A stretch of 64,000 nt of DNA from Aurantiochytrium sp. KH105 (taxonomy: Eukaryota; Sar; Bigyra; Thraustochytrida; Thraustochytriidae): assembly GCA_003116975.1 (NCBI GenBank), contig BGKB01000005.1, positions 439,880-503,879 on the forward strand, written 5' to 3'. Shown piece after piece: positions 1-9,923 of the stretch. The translations under genes were made by a program, and so were the position numbers. Below the pieces are notes generated by a model. The model was not told where the DNA came from. It did no database searches and saw only the letters and a program-made list of their open reading frames with translations. The stretch's first letter is position 1; each line of letters begins with the position of its first letter.

Positions 1-2
1 TC

Positions 3-1175
3 CGAGCAGTCGCCTTTGAGAGCCGCAAGGGTGATAAGGCCTCGCTCACAACGTTGTTGCACGAGGCGGTGCAACGGTGCCCCAAGGCGGAGCTCTTTTG
101 GCTCATGGCTGCCAAGGAAACCTGGAAGACGCTAAACGATCCTCGCGAAGCCCGTCGCATCCTGGATCGCGCCCTCGCCTCACAACACAATACCGAGCGA
201 GTATGGCTCGCTGCCCTCAAGCTCGAGTGGGAAACCGGAAATGTCAAAGAGGCGCGGAATTTGCTGAAGGAGGCCCAAACCAGGTGCCCTACGCCCCGAA
301 TTTGGGTCAAGGCTGCTTTGCTTGAGCGAGTCGAGCTCTCAAAGTCCGAGCTGGCTTCGGACAAGGCTAAGACGCTCTTTGCTCAAGCTTTTGCGATTCT
401 CAAAGAGGGCTACACCAAATTCCCTACCTTTTACAAGTTGTGGCTTATGGCAGGCCAGCTCCAAGTCGAATTTCGCGCACGCCATGGCGCTCCGGGTGAC
501 CGCCAGGATGCAGTCAAGACGGCGCGAAAGTTGTTCCTGGACGGCCTCAAGCATTGCCCGCATGGGGTGCCGCTATGGCTCGGAGCGGCTCGACTTGAAA
601 GAGAGTTTGTTTCACCAGTAAAGGCGCGATCCGTGTTGGAGCTGGCGCGCGTCAAGAACGCTGATCAACCTGCGCTCTGGCTGGAGGCCATTCGCCTCGA
701 GACAGAGCAGGGGCAGCATGGCATGGCGGAGGCCCTCAAGGCCAAAGCGGTTCAGGCCTGTCCCAAGGCCGGCGTCCTCTGGGCGTACCTTATTCTTACT
801 GCCCCACGACCCGAACAGCGTGCCAAGTCTGCAGATGCGATGGAGCGTTGCGAGAATGACGCTCATGTATATTGCGCGCTTGGAAGACTTTTTGCAAGTC
901 GTAATAAGGTCCCAACTGCGCGCAAATGGTTCGAGGCCGCCGTGACCGCAAATGCTGACTTTGGTGACGCCTGGGCCTACTATTTCCATTTTGAGCGCAG
1001 CATCGCTAGCGACGCGGATGCTGCCGAGCAGGTGCTCCGCCGCTGTCTCGCCGCCGAACCTCACCATGGCGAGCTTTGGCAGCAAGTTGTCAAACGGGAT
1101 GCCTTGCGGCTTGCTAATGATCGAGAACGTCTCGAAGCTGTCGTGCAGGAGTGCGCCTCGGAATTTCGGCGCTGA
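3..1175 (+). CDS. PRPF6: Pre-mRNA-splicing factor 6 (PRPF6/Prp6), C-terminal part, cut by window start
   Basis: This is the C-terminal HAT/TPR-repeat half of the U4/U6.U5 tri-snRNP bridging protein Prp6/PRPF6. The frame is open from base 3, so the gene continues upstream of the window; there is no real start codon here. Tandem helical repeats with W and A/L spacing follow one another to the end, such as CPKAELFWLMAAK, CPHGVPLWLGAARLE and CPKAGVLWAYLILTAPRPE. The tail (GDAWAYYFHFE, AEPHHGELWQQVVK) matches the family's C-terminus. The family function is to hold U5 and U4/U6 snRNPs together in the nucleus before spliceosome activation. It ends 273 bp from the convergent kinase gene. Identification rests on repeat-by-repeat resemblance to animal PRPF6 and is strong. 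Confidence 0.93.
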   Translation, partial: RAVAFESRKGDKASLTTLLHEAVQRCPKAELFWLMAAKETWKTLNDPREARRILDRALASQHNTERVWLAALKLEWETGNVKEARNLLKEAQTRCPTPRIWVKAALLERVELSKSELASDKAKTLFAQAFAILKEGYTKFPTFYKLWLMAGQLQVEFRARHGAPGDRQDAVKTARKLFLDGLKHCPHGVPLWLGAARLEREFVSPVKARSVLELARVKNADQPALWLEAIRLETEQGQHGMAEALKAKAVQACPKAGVLWAYLILTAPRPEQRAKSADAMERCENDAHVYCALGRLFASRNKVPTARKWFEAAVTANADFGDAWAYYFHFERSIASDADAAEQVLRRCLAAEPHHGELWQQVVKRDALRLANDRERLEAVVQECASEFRR

Positions 1176-1448
1176 GACGATATAGGATTGCCAAATGTAT
1201 ATGTGAGCGAGGAAATGAAGCATGTTGGCTGTCGGGTGTAAAGAGGTTAGTCTTTATCCCCACAATGAGGCTCTCAGCGTGACGTCAGAGAGCTTCTGTT
1301 TGACAGATACCAGGCAATCCTATCAAAATTGACTACCTTTGATTGCTGCAAAGCCAAACCTATTTTGGTGAATAAATGAAAAACAAACGAGGTAATTTGA
1401 GATGGTGAGCAAGAAAGAAAGAGAGCGTGAATGAGGACTTTACTCGAT

Positions 1449-4400
1449 TTAGAATGAGGACTCCCATGCCAACGTGACGGCTGCCGCAGCAGGCGCAGTA
1501 CGAGCCTTGCGCGGTGGCATTCTTGTGGCGCGAGGATGACGTTGCGGCACTTGGGGTGTCGACGCGTGCTGGAGAGTTTCAAGCACCCGAGACTGGCCAA
1601 TGGCTTCCAGGACTGATTCTGGCGCCGGAAGACGACGCGCGCGCAGTGCTGTCATGTCAATGCTGTCAAAGTATTCGTGTTCTGAAACTGTTGCGGACAT
1701 GCGCCCCATTGAATCACTACCAAGCCTGAAAGATGGGTCTGGATGCAGCAGAGCGCGCACGAGATCGACAAAGGCAAGATCATTCTTGCTCATGGTCTGC
1801 AACTTGTCGAAAACACCGTGTGAAGGATATGTGGCGACATAGTCAGCATGTTGCGCTCGCAGCGAGGAAACCATTTGAGCTGGAAAGGGAAACGAGCCCG
1901 TCATGAGCTCGTAGTAGAATACACCGAGAGCCCACCAATCGATTGACGTCGAGTAGCCCTGAAGCGTGAGGACCTCGGGCGCAATGAACGTGGGCGTGCC
2001 GCACAGCGTGTAGGTGCGCGAAGTCCCGACTCCAAGCTCCTTGGCCATACCAAAGTCCGTCAGTCGCAGATAGCCATCCACACAGAGTATACAGTTTTCT
2101 GGTTTGATGTCGCGAAAGACGATACGCTTGAAGTGCAAGTACTCAATGGCCAACGCAATCTGTCCTGAGAAGAATTGCATCTCTTCTACGGTGAGAGATT
2201 GCGAAGGCCGCGACTCGATGAGATCAAAGAGGTCGCCGCCAAGGCCACACTCAAGCAAAAGGTATACGCTACGTTCGTCTTGGAAGCTTCTTACAAAGCC
2301 TGCAATGAAAGGGTTTTGACCCCCCACTTTGGCCATGATTGCCCGCTCTGCCTGGACGCGCTGCTCTTGCCGGCGTGCGATGATCTTTCGCTTGGATAGT
2401 TGCTTGAGTGCAAAAATGTGATTCGTTTCACGGTCGCGAACCAGACTCACCGAGCCAAAGGCACCAGCACCTAGGTTCTGCAAGCGCTCGAGGCTGTCGA
2501 GCGAGAGCACGAGGCCGGTGGCACGTTTTTTCGGCGACGTTGCCTTGTTCGGATTCTCATGCGCTTGGCCAGGAGTGCGTGGTTTTGCGGGCCGCGTCGA
2601 GGCTTCAGATCCACGGCGAGCCTTGCAATACGTGCGCGAGGTTGGTGTGCCATTCCGGTGCGGAGAAGGCATTGTTTTGCTTGTCAGGATTGATTCTGTG
2701 CTCTCCAGCGAGCTTGTAATGGAGGTCTCTAGCGGGGCAAGCCCACTCAGGAAAGCAAGCTGTTTTCTGGTCTTGAGCGTCTTACGGGGAAGCTTGTTGG
2801 GCGACAGATTTGCACAGTCTGTGCGAAGACTTCTTTCATTGTCGTTTTTACCTCCAGCTGCACTTTTGCCGTCCGCCGATAGAAATGGCACAATTGGAAC
2901 AGAGGCTGCACGCGTCATGGACGCTGCGAAGAGACGGCGCTGCCGTGCATGAAGCGAGGAGCGCCGCGTCGGGGAGCATGCTTGTGGACTTGCCTTGGGA
3001 GATTCCATGGGTCCTCTCCAAGCGCCAAAGGCTTCACTAATTCCTACTGAATTTGGTGACGCCCCAGGCTCACAGTTGCAAGCTGTCACGGGAACGCTCT
3101 GTAGGCGTGGTCGACGGCGCTTGTGCCCTGGCTCGGTGTCTTCGTCGCTATCGCTCATCATCTCCTGATGTTGATCCTCGTTGCCAGGCTCGGTGGTTTC
3201 AATACATTGTGGACTCGGCCACGTCGACGCCATGAAATGATGGCGGTCTGATTGCGGCTGGCGTTTACCACTACCAACAAAGGCAAACGTTTCCTTGGAA
3301 GTGTGCTCGGAAGCGCTAGTGGAGGGAAGACCGTCGCTCTCACCCTCTTCGTCGGTGACGACTTCGACTGCAAATGTAGCGGTTGTGTCTGTACTCGGCG
3401 AGCGATGACGTTCGGGCGCAAAGTCGGCATCGAGCGAAATTACGGTGGAGTGATCACGAGCAGACTCTTCCGAGTGCTGCCGCACATAACGTGGACGCTT
3501 TCGAAGTTTGAATACGTGCTGCGGAAGGTGATTATGCTGTTGGCCATGAAAAAGACGATGCTGGTGGTGCTCTTTTTGCTGTGAAGAAGGTAGGTCTTGT
3601 GTGACGGGATAGATTTGGTCGGCTGTATGCTCGAGTGACAGGCTCTCGGTGGGCGCAGTGACAGCATTGTACATGGCAGCTCCTGGGGCAACCAAGAGAC
3701 AAGTTTCTGCGGCCAGAGATACCGTGATGCCTTCGCCGTTACGGAGTCGCTGGAGGGGGAAGCTTTGTCCCGTATTGAGGCAGCCGATCACCTTGGTGCC
3801 ATTGGATTCATTGGCAGAGACTTCGAGCGCGCCTTGTAACACGACAAAGCACACATCGTGACCAAGATTGGCGTCGGCGAGCAGTCTCGCAATGAAGTCG
3901 TTGATGGCGAGGATTTCAGGTCGCTCAAAATAAACAGTGAATGCCGCAGCAGCGACTTGATATTCGACAATGTGTGCGGGAAGGTTTGAATACGGATGAA
4001 GCGTAAGGAGGGTCTGCACGAAGAAGTGGTGGCGCAAGCTCTCGCGAAGGCCGTGTAGGGACTCGAGATTCTTGTAAGGAATGGCAAAGACAACAGTATC
4101 ATCTTGGGCAACAACCACATCCGTAGAGCAGCGTCGAAGACCGCGTACGCACGACGCGTCCTCTCCAAAGTATTCTCCCCGCGTACGGCTCCACAAGACT
4201 TCGCCATGCTGCTTGAGATGCACGAGGCTTGAAACACCACCGTCCCGGAGCACGGCCCAGACCTCTCCGTCGCGGACGAGAAAGAGCTTTGTCGCGATCT
4301 CGCCGTGGCGCATGAGCACTTGCCCTTTCGAGGCTTGGATGCACTCTGCGGCCGCCTCGAGGTCGCTGCGCTCCTCCACGGAGAGCGACTCGAACACGGG

Positions 4401-4982
4401 ATGGCGCGCTATGAGCTCTGCGCAGGAGAACGGCAGGCTCCGCGCCTCCTCAAAAGCGCGCCTGGAGAGTCTCCATAGGCGCGTGTCTGGTGCGATGACC
4501 TCGAGCGTCCACGTGCGCGGGCACGTGCACACAAGCGCATGCGTGCCAAAGTGGCCGGCATCGTGAAACTCGAGGACCTCCTCGTTGAGGTTGCCGGGTC
4601 CGTTGACGTTGACGTCGACGATGGCGGCGGCGGCGGCGGAGTCGCCGTTCTCGCCCTCGTCTCCGTCTTGGACGTCCTCGTCCAAGACCAGCGAAGGTTG
4701 TCGCGCCATGCGGATCCGGCGCAGACGCACGCTGCCGCTCGTAAGGAAGAACGCCGCGTCCCCGCGGTCGCCCTGCCTGAAGACCTCGCCCCTGCACGTG
4801 TTGCTGGCCTTCTCCTCTTCGTGCTCGACCTCGTCGACCTCGTCCTGGTGCACGCGCTCGAGTGCGCGCAGACACGCCTCGACCTCGCTCTCGCGCAGGT
4901 CCACGCGCGCGTCGTCCTCCACCGTCAGGGCGCGCAGCTCCGCGCGCAGCGCCTCGGCCTCGGCCTCGCCCGGCGCCGCCAT
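1449..4982 (-). CDS. AGC-type protein kinase with N-terminal cyclic-nucleotide-binding domains (PKG-like)
   Basis: A 1177-residue serine/threonine kinase starting at an ATG at 4980-4982. CNB-like domain 1 lies at about residues 62-180, interrupted by an acidic/Ala insert. Its phosphate-binding cassette has FG..AL and PR..T but lacks the usual Glu. CNB2 (about 194-310) keeps the cassette Glu and Arg (YFGED, then RRCST). A third, degenerate CNB-like fold may occupy 320-435. A roughly 380-residue Ser/Arg-rich low-complexity linker follows. The kinase domain is about 830-1105: glycine loop GAGAFGSV, catalytic Lys860 (FALK), Asp958 in FRDIKPEN, DFG at 976-978 and APE at 1001-1003. Domain order matches cGMP-dependent kinases, but the linker is far longer than in animal PKG. 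Whether it binds cAMP, cGMP or neither cannot be told from sequence. Confidence 0.9.
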   Translation of the reverse strand: MAAPGEAEAEALRAELRALTVEDDARVDLRESEVEACLRALERVHQDEVDEVEHEEEKASNTCRGEVFRQGDRGDAAFFLTSGSVRLRRIRMARQPSLVLDEDVQDGDEGENGDSAAAAAIVDVNVNGPGNLNEEVLEFHDAGHFGTHALVCTCPRTWTLEVIAPDTRLWRLSRRAFEEARSLPFSCAELIARHPVFESLSVEERSDLEAAAECIQASKGQVLMRHGEIATKLFLVRDGEVWAVLRDGGVSSLVHLKQHGEVLWSRTRGEYFGEDASCVRGLRRCSTDVVVAQDDTVVFAIPYKNLESLHGLRESLRHHFFVQTLLTLHPYSNLPAHIVEYQVAAAAFTVYFERPEILAINDFIARLLADANLGHDVCFVVLQGALEVSANESNGTKVIGCLNTGQSFPLQRLRNGEGITVSLAAETCLLVAPGAAMYNAVTAPTESLSLEHTADQIYPVTQDLPSSQQKEHHQHRLFHGQQHNHLPQHVFKLRKRPRYVRQHSEESARDHSTVISLDADFAPERHRSPSTDTTATFAVEVVTDEEGESDGLPSTSASEHTSKETFAFVGSGKRQPQSDRHHFMASTWPSPQCIETTEPGNEDQHQEMMSDSDEDTEPGHKRRRPRLQSVPVTACNCEPGASPNSVGISEAFGAWRGPMESPKASPQACSPTRRSSLHARQRRLFAASMTRAASVPIVPFLSADGKSAAGGKNDNERSLRTDCANLSPNKLPRKTLKTRKQLAFLSGLAPLETSITSSLESTESILTSKTMPSPHRNGTPTSRTYCKARRGSEASTRPAKPRTPGQAHENPNKATSPKKRATGLVLSLDSLERLQNLGAGAFGSVSLVRDRETNHIFALKQLSKRKIIARRQEQRVQAERAIMAKVGGQNPFIAGFVRSFQDERSVYLLLECGLGGDLFDLIESRPSQSLTVEEMQFFSGQIALAIEYLHFKRIVFRDIKPENCILCVDGYLRLTDFGMAKELGVGTSRTYTLCGTPTFIAPEVLTLQGYSTSIDWWALGVFYYELMTGSFPFPAQMVSSLRAQHADYVATYPSHGVFDKLQTMSKNDLAFVDLVRALLHPDPSFRLGSDSMGRMSATVSEHEYFDSIDMTALRARRLPAPESVLEAIGQSRVLETLQHASTPQVPQRHPRATRMPPRKARTAPAAAAVTLAWESSF

Positions 4983-7118
4983 CGCGCGCGCGCGCGCCGC
5001 GTCTCGTCGCCTCGCCTCGCGCGAGCGCTCTCAGGTGCGCGCGGAATCAAGAAAGCGTGAAAGACAGGAAAGACGCGCGCTCTCGCTGCGCCCGGACCGC
5101 GCCGACGAGCTGGACCCTCTGCGCCCGCGACCGAGGTCCGCCCGCCTTCCGGCGCCCTTCCGCCTTCGCCTTGGCCTTTCTTGGCCTTTGCCGCGGCTGC
5201 TGCTCCGCGCCTCGTGCGAGCGGCGTGACGCTCTCGCCGCGGCGCGCTCTCGGATTTGGGGTTTTGCGTTTTCGGTGCCGGTGCCTGCGCGGCTCTTTCT
5301 TTTTTCCCTCTTCCCGCCCCCTTTGCTTTGCGTTTCTTTCGTTTCTTTGCGGACTTCTTTTTCTTCTTTTGCTATAGTGTGGAAAGTTTCCCTCACTTGC
5401 TCACTGTCCGTCAACCACCTTCATTCCTTTCGCGGGAATTATCTTCGAGTTTGCGCGCTCGCGAACAGCGTACGAAGGTCGAGCTAAGCTGTCTCCACGT
5501 TTCTCTCTCACCACCACGCTCGCGCCCCGCCAAGAACGCCGACGAAGGTGAAGCGTTGCTTTCTTTTTTCTGCAAAGCACGGCGGCGGGGACTGAAAAGG
5601 AAGAAGGTGCTAGACTGGGGTGGGGCGCCGAGATTACGTTGCGAGCTTGGGAAGCAGCGGCAGCTGCAGCTGATGACGTGCGGCAGCGGAGGCAGCAGCA
5701 TCGATTCTAACTCTCTACACACAAATTTTCGAATGTATCCGGAAGCCTGCTAGCGCGTCGGCACAGACCATCAGACGAGTAAGAGAGAATGAGACGAAGG
5801 AAGGAAGGTTTAAAAAAAAAAAATGAAAGGAGGAAAGGAAGAAATCGAGGAACAACCCAGGAAGACATTCGTGGTCGATATGCACGATCTTGCCGCCACA
5901 AAGTACAAAAAAACGGAGCGCATGTGTATATTGCACCACAGCCTGGCACAGCGCAAGGATGCATACCGCCCAGGTCAAGGATTCTTCTACCTTTTACAGA
6001 GAGAGGCAGGCGACTTTTCTGAGCGTCGAGAACGCGAGTACTTTGGCCCCGGCCGCGCCACAGTTGTATTCTTTGTTGCGCAGCCTAGAAAACCAAGAGC
6101 GACGGACAGAGAGATCTCGAAGTTGACATCAGTGTACTTGTACGCAGACTTGTACATCGTGGACGTCAATTCTTTCAGCATCACTCCTTCGCCGGAGGTC
6201 CGTTCAGCAAGTTCCAGAATCGTATAATTTTAAGGCGAAAAGCAATGTATGGTACTATGTAAGGCGAAAAAATCCGGTCTACGTCTAGCATAACATTAGT
6301 AGTGGACTAATTAAGGTGACTATAGAATTTATTTTCTTTAGGGGAAAAAATGATCCGTTACAGCCATCTTTGCTGCCCCGCGGGCCCGGGCGCGGCACGG
6401 CTTCAACATGCGTGAGAACTCGATCACAATTGAATCATGTCCAAAAACAATAGCACACGGGGCTATCTTTTACGTGAACAACGAACGTTAGACCCATCAA
6501 AAAGAAAGCATTCTCGCAGCGTCTACATTGGCGGAGAGAGTATTTTTCCGTGAAGCGATGCGCGTCTTGGGCTAGTCTCCCTCCCTCGGGTACAGGTGTG
6601 CATTTCAAAAAATCAACGAGAGACTCTGAAAGAGCGAGGGTGAGTTCTGCGCATTTTAAATTTTCGTGCTTTTTTGATGTTCAATGTTCTGCTCTTGTCG
6701 AAGTAGAGACTCGCCACCATGATTGATCGTGAACTTCATCTCACCTATCCAGCGTATGCGCTTCTTGCTCTCGAGCTCTCTTGGCTAACTATGCAATGAT
6801 CTGTCTGTCTCTCAATCTTTCCCATGATGACTGTCCTGATCGAGTTAGTACTTTCGAGAGCGATTTATGGCGAGATTTCCACGATCATTCTTGCAAGACG
6901 CCATGGCCTAGCCTAGCAAGGGTAGTATACATACCTTCTTGGCCTATTCCTCTCGGGCTGTGATCGTGAGCTTCGCGGCTTTTCAGACCACGAACGCAAG
7001 AACGAGGGGCTGCGTGGGTCTGCGTGGACCTCTGCAAGAACGGGGTGTGAGCGAAGCTGCCGCGAGCGCGGCAGTGCAGGAAAAGTAGAAGACAGCGAAA
7101 GCAGAGGTGGGCCGAACG
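4983..7118. other. Divergent intergenic region, no supported gene
   Basis: About 2.1 kb between the divergent starts of the kinase and pyroglutamyl-peptidase genes. The first 500 bp next to the kinase start are very GC-rich and CpG-rich, as expected for a leader or promoter. Pyrimidine-rich stretches follow near 5290-5370, an A13 run sits at about 5812-5824, and 6220-6700 is more AT-rich. Several open frames of 60-165 codons occur, but none has recognisable domains or a coherent composition. The region presumably holds both promoters and leaders; no specific element can be named. Confidence 0.6.
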
Positions 7119-7949
7119 ATGAGCAGCAACCTTCTACGTGGGGCCGATGGGAGCGGTCGTCGTGCTGAGAAGCCGGGGTCCACGCCAGCGACACTTGTCC
7201 TGACGGGCTTTGGCAAGTTTGCCGGCGTGCCAGAAAACCCAACAACGCAACTCGTGGCGGAACTGCAGCAACGAAGGCCAGAGCTGTTGACACGCGTGCT
7301 GGAAACGAGCATGGTCGGCGTTCGTCAAGGACTTGACGAGCTTGACGCAAGTCTCGCAGCGCGTGACGTCTTGCCAGTTGATGCTATTTGGGTCCATCTT
7401 GGTGTCTATTCGTCGTCGAAAACCTTTCGCCTCGAGCACAAGGCTTACAATGAGGCCGATTTTCGCGTGCCCGATGAACGTGGCGAAAGCCCATCACATG
7501 CCAAGATTCTTCCTGATGGCGCGCCGAACCTCTCTTGCGGATTCGACCTTGACGCACTCTGCAGCGACGTGCGATCGACCGTGGGAACTAAGGCACGAGT
7601 GAATGTTACTGACGACCCGGGCCGATTTGTTTGTAATTATGTGTACTATTCGAGTTTAGCGCGCCATGGGCCTCATGTTCTCTTTGTGCATGTACCAAGT
7701 TTTGCGACTGCTCCGCTAGCCGTGCATCTCGAGGTCGTAGAGAGTATTCTCGATCATATTGCGAATTCACGGTTGCAGCACATGTATTCTCTTCACGGTA
7801 CGGACGCCACAGCTCGCCTCGTGCTTGGAGATGACACTCCGCTTCAAGAACGTCGCGCCTGGGCAGAGGAAAACAAGGAGGACTCCGAGCGTGTTCTTTG
7901 TACTTTTCAAGACGTGATTGAAGCGCGAACATCTAGTGCTGAAAGCTGA
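7119..7949 (+). CDS. Pyroglutamyl-peptidase I (peptidase family C15)
   Basis: A 276-residue cytosolic cysteine peptidase that removes N-terminal pyroglutamate from peptides. The start is the ATG at 7119; the open frame extends four codons further upstream only through a GTG. The family opening is present as TGFGKFAGVPENPT (residues 29-42), equivalent to the FGPF..NPT substrate-pocket motif. The catalytic triad is visible: Glu106 in FRLEHKAY, Cys172 in GRFVCNYVYY and His191 in VLFVHVPSF. Length is slightly above the usual 210-220 residues because of a short N-terminal extension and a C-terminal tail after about residue 230. It runs towards the TIR-domain remnant on the other strand, 459 bp away. 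Confidence 0.92.
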   Translation: MSSNLLRGADGSGRRAEKPGSTPATLVLTGFGKFAGVPENPTTQLVAELQQRRPELLTRVLETSMVGVRQGLDELDASLAARDVLPVDAIWVHLGVYSSSKTFRLEHKAYNEADFRVPDERGESPSHAKILPDGAPNLSCGFDLDALCSDVRSTVGTKARVNVTDDPGRFVCNYVYYSSLARHGPHVLFVHVPSFATAPLAVHLEVVESILDHIANSRLQHMYSLHGTDATARLVLGDDTPLQERRAWAEENKEDSERVLCTFQDVIEARTSSAES

Positions 7950-8408
7950 TCCGCTTTGATCTCCACAGACTTTGGCCAAGCATAGCTCGCCAATTTTCGA
8001 GAGCTTCAGTTCACTACAACTTGAGCACGATGAAGCCATCGATGCCTGAGAGCGTTTGATGATGTTTAGATTTATGGCGTGACTGAAGTACCCCAAGCTT
8101 GCTGCCTTGTCCATACGAAAAACCAAAGTCTATATTGCTCTTTCGTCGTGGACTGGTAGGCTGCAAGGAGGTCGATTGTTCACTTTCAAGAAGAAAAGGT
8201 GCAAGAGGCCTTGGCCTCGATATCGTCGCAACTTTGTTTAGACGCGATGAGAATCACGTCTTGCATTCTCCAGTTGCTTGCGGTCTCGTCTCTCCGCATT
8301 CAGAAAATATACAATTTTAACTTTGAATTGTCAGGGTCACCAGTAAAAGGATGATTCAGTCAATTTTAATCGCGGCAGCTGCAAATAAACAAATGAAAGT
8401 GTTCGTTC
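7950..8408. other. Convergent intergenic spacer
   Basis: A 459-bp spacer between the peptidase stop and the TIR-domain frame on the opposite strand. It is relatively AT-rich towards 8290-8400. No coding or RNA feature is recognisable; it most likely carries two 3' untranslated regions. Confidence 0.5.
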
Positions 8409-8978
8409 TCAGCCAGCATGCTCGATTCGCGCAGTGAGCTTCTCGTAAAAACCTTTGGCCAGATAAAGGCGACCCTGGAAAGGCATGGACTCGACTGTGG
8501 CGAAAAGATCCGCAGCATTCGGAGGCGCCGAGTCGATATAGGTGGAGAAATTGGCGAAGCCAGGACGACCCGTTTCACTCTCGTGCACAAGCAAAATTGG
8601 CTTTTCCATTTCCAGCGCCGTCGAGAGCTCCATGCGCACCGCAGCCGACCCGAAGACAGTCTTGGAAAGAAACAAAAGAAAGCACTTGGAATCTTGGATC
8701 CTGCGGCGCATCTCCGCTTCTGTGAGACTACCCTCGCGCTCCTGATCAAACCAGACACGCAAACCGCGGTATCGTAGTTTATCCGCCATGAGGTTGCACG
8801 CGTCTCCAGCCTCAATTTGTCGATGGCTCAAGAAGACGTGATACTTTAACGAAGAACCGAGCGGCGACACCATTGCCATTTGTGGCGCGCCGGTGTCAAG
8901 CACGTCCTCAGTAAGGAGACCGTCGGCAAAGAATGGCTCAAAGTCCGCCACTCGCGCGTTTGCTGTTCCCGTTGACAT
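8409..8978 (-). CDS. TIR-domain open frame, probably the 3' end of a decayed WD40/COR-like/TIR gene
   Basis: From the first ATG (8978) the frame encodes 189 residues. It contains a TIR domain: KYHVFLSHRQ (first strand and BB-loop side), then a WFDQE strand, KCFLLFLSK, and SAAVRMELSTALEMEKPILLV. The Glu of RMEL sits where TIR NADases such as SARM1 carry their catalytic Glu. The same frame is open upstream to the TGA at 9081-9083; beyond that stop it continues as the COR-like segment described separately. This suggests that the TIR part was once the C-terminus of a longer protein. It may be transcribed alone, or it may be a pseudogene fragment that has not yet gained stops. TIR proteins act in innate-immune or NAD-consuming signalling in other eukaryotes; the role here is unknown. 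Confidence 0.6.
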   Translation of the reverse strand: MSTGTANARVADFEPFFADGLLTEDVLDTGAPQMAMVSPLGSSLKYHVFLSHRQIEAGDACNLMADKLRYRGLRVWFDQEREGSLTEAEMRRRIQDSKCFLLFLSKTVFGSAAVRMELSTALEMEKPILLVHESETGRPGFANFSTYIDSAPPNAADLFATVESMPFQGRLYLAKGFYEKLTARIEHAG

Positions 8979-9080
8979 GACTTTGTCACGACGTGCATCT
9001 CGCGCCTTAGTCAGGTCGTCGAGGGAAACAAAGACGGAGGGATCTTTGGGGGATTGCAAAAGCAGCCTCCAGGGAAGTTC

Positions 9081-9386
9081 TCAAAAGACTGAATCGCGCG
9101 CACCCTGAAACATGCTGATCAGCATTTTGAGCGTGCTGGCTGGCTGCTCCGTGCCGTCTGCTGCGCGGAACCAGATTTTGTCACCATCTACTTGAAGCGC
9201 AAAGACGGACAAACCAAAGCGAACAATAGCTTCTGCGGCGGAAAGTTGGGGCATTCGTGTGACCTCACGCATCTTGCTGCTATGCTCAGCGCAGAGAGAC
9301 AAGATACGCGCAAACGCGCCATCAGGAAGGAAAAAGCGTGAAAAGTCGAGGACGCACGTCAGACCCGTGGGCATGTTGGCTTCCAT
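9081..9386 (-). pseudogene. COR-like segment of the decayed WD40/TIR gene, closed by an in-frame TGA
   Basis: A 101-residue frame from an ATG at 9384-9386 with a stop immediately upstream. The pattern FSRFFLPDGAFARILSLC, followed by strands around FALQVDGDKIWFRAADG and LKMLISMFQGARD, resembles the C-terminal half of the COR domain of Roco proteins. There the signature is F-L-P-x-G-x-F-x-R followed by beta strands and a helix. The TGA at 9081-9083 separates it from the TIR frame, and the same reading frame resumes directly after it (ELPWRLLL...). The COR assignment is by eye and tentative. The broken frame is directly visible. Confidence 0.5.
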
Positions 9387-9424
9387 TTTTTCTTACATCC
9401 GTATTGCACACGCCGCTTTCGCAA

Positions 9425-9713
9425 TAAATTGCTTGTCATAAGATCCCGATAGCACTTCGTTGTCGATAATGACGATGCCAGTGTGGCCTTCAAAGGTTTG
9501 ATGTTTGCAAGGCGCTGGCCATCCGCCTACTGCCAGCAGTCCCCATGACGGCTACCTCGTTTCGTACGGCCAGTGTGATAGCCTGCTTATTGTTTGGTGT
9601 CTCCATCTTCAAAACAAGGCTTCTGTCCTTGCTCCATGTGCGCAACGAGTGGTCGTCATCGACGCAAGCAGCTTTTGCTCAATGTCGAGCACGCGGCCTT
9701 CAATGCGGCCCAT
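9425..9713 (-). pseudogene. Decayed N-terminal WD40 copy, paralogous to the intact gene at 10318-11274
   Basis: Read across three frames on the minus strand, this segment aligns with the start of the neighbouring intact WD40 protein. MGRIEGRVLDIEQ matches MVRIGGIVLGVAQ. After a frameshift, HSLRTWSKDRSLVLKMETPN matches the intact ASLRAWSRDGALAFEMKTPN, and the match runs on to VAVMGT. After a second shift near 9500, QTFEGHTGIV and EVLSGSYDK match QHFEGHTDDV and TILSGSDDK. At least two frameshifts and a small deletion interrupt it. The remaining propeller blades are missing before the COR-like piece begins. It is a pseudogene made by duplication of the WD40 gene or of a larger WD40-containing parent. 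Confidence 0.8.
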
Positions 9714-9923
9714 GATGTGATCTAGCACGTGAGGGAAACAGGAACTAATTTTTTGCACGGTTGCTTCAAGGTTGCTTCAAGGTCGGCTTGCTGGTGAAGA
9801 GCGCGCGTAAAGGGGCCGCCAGTATCTCTTCTCTGCAAGTCTCTTACCCGCTGAGCAGAACGAGGTGCTCTCACGTGAACCTTTTTGAGAATTTGGGCGA
9901 TGTCGGAAAGATGATGATCTCTC

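Noticed and set aside
5823-6227. 134-codon plus-strand frame in the kinase/peptidase spacer
   Set aside because: Begins after a poly-A run, no recognisable domain, composition not clearly coding.
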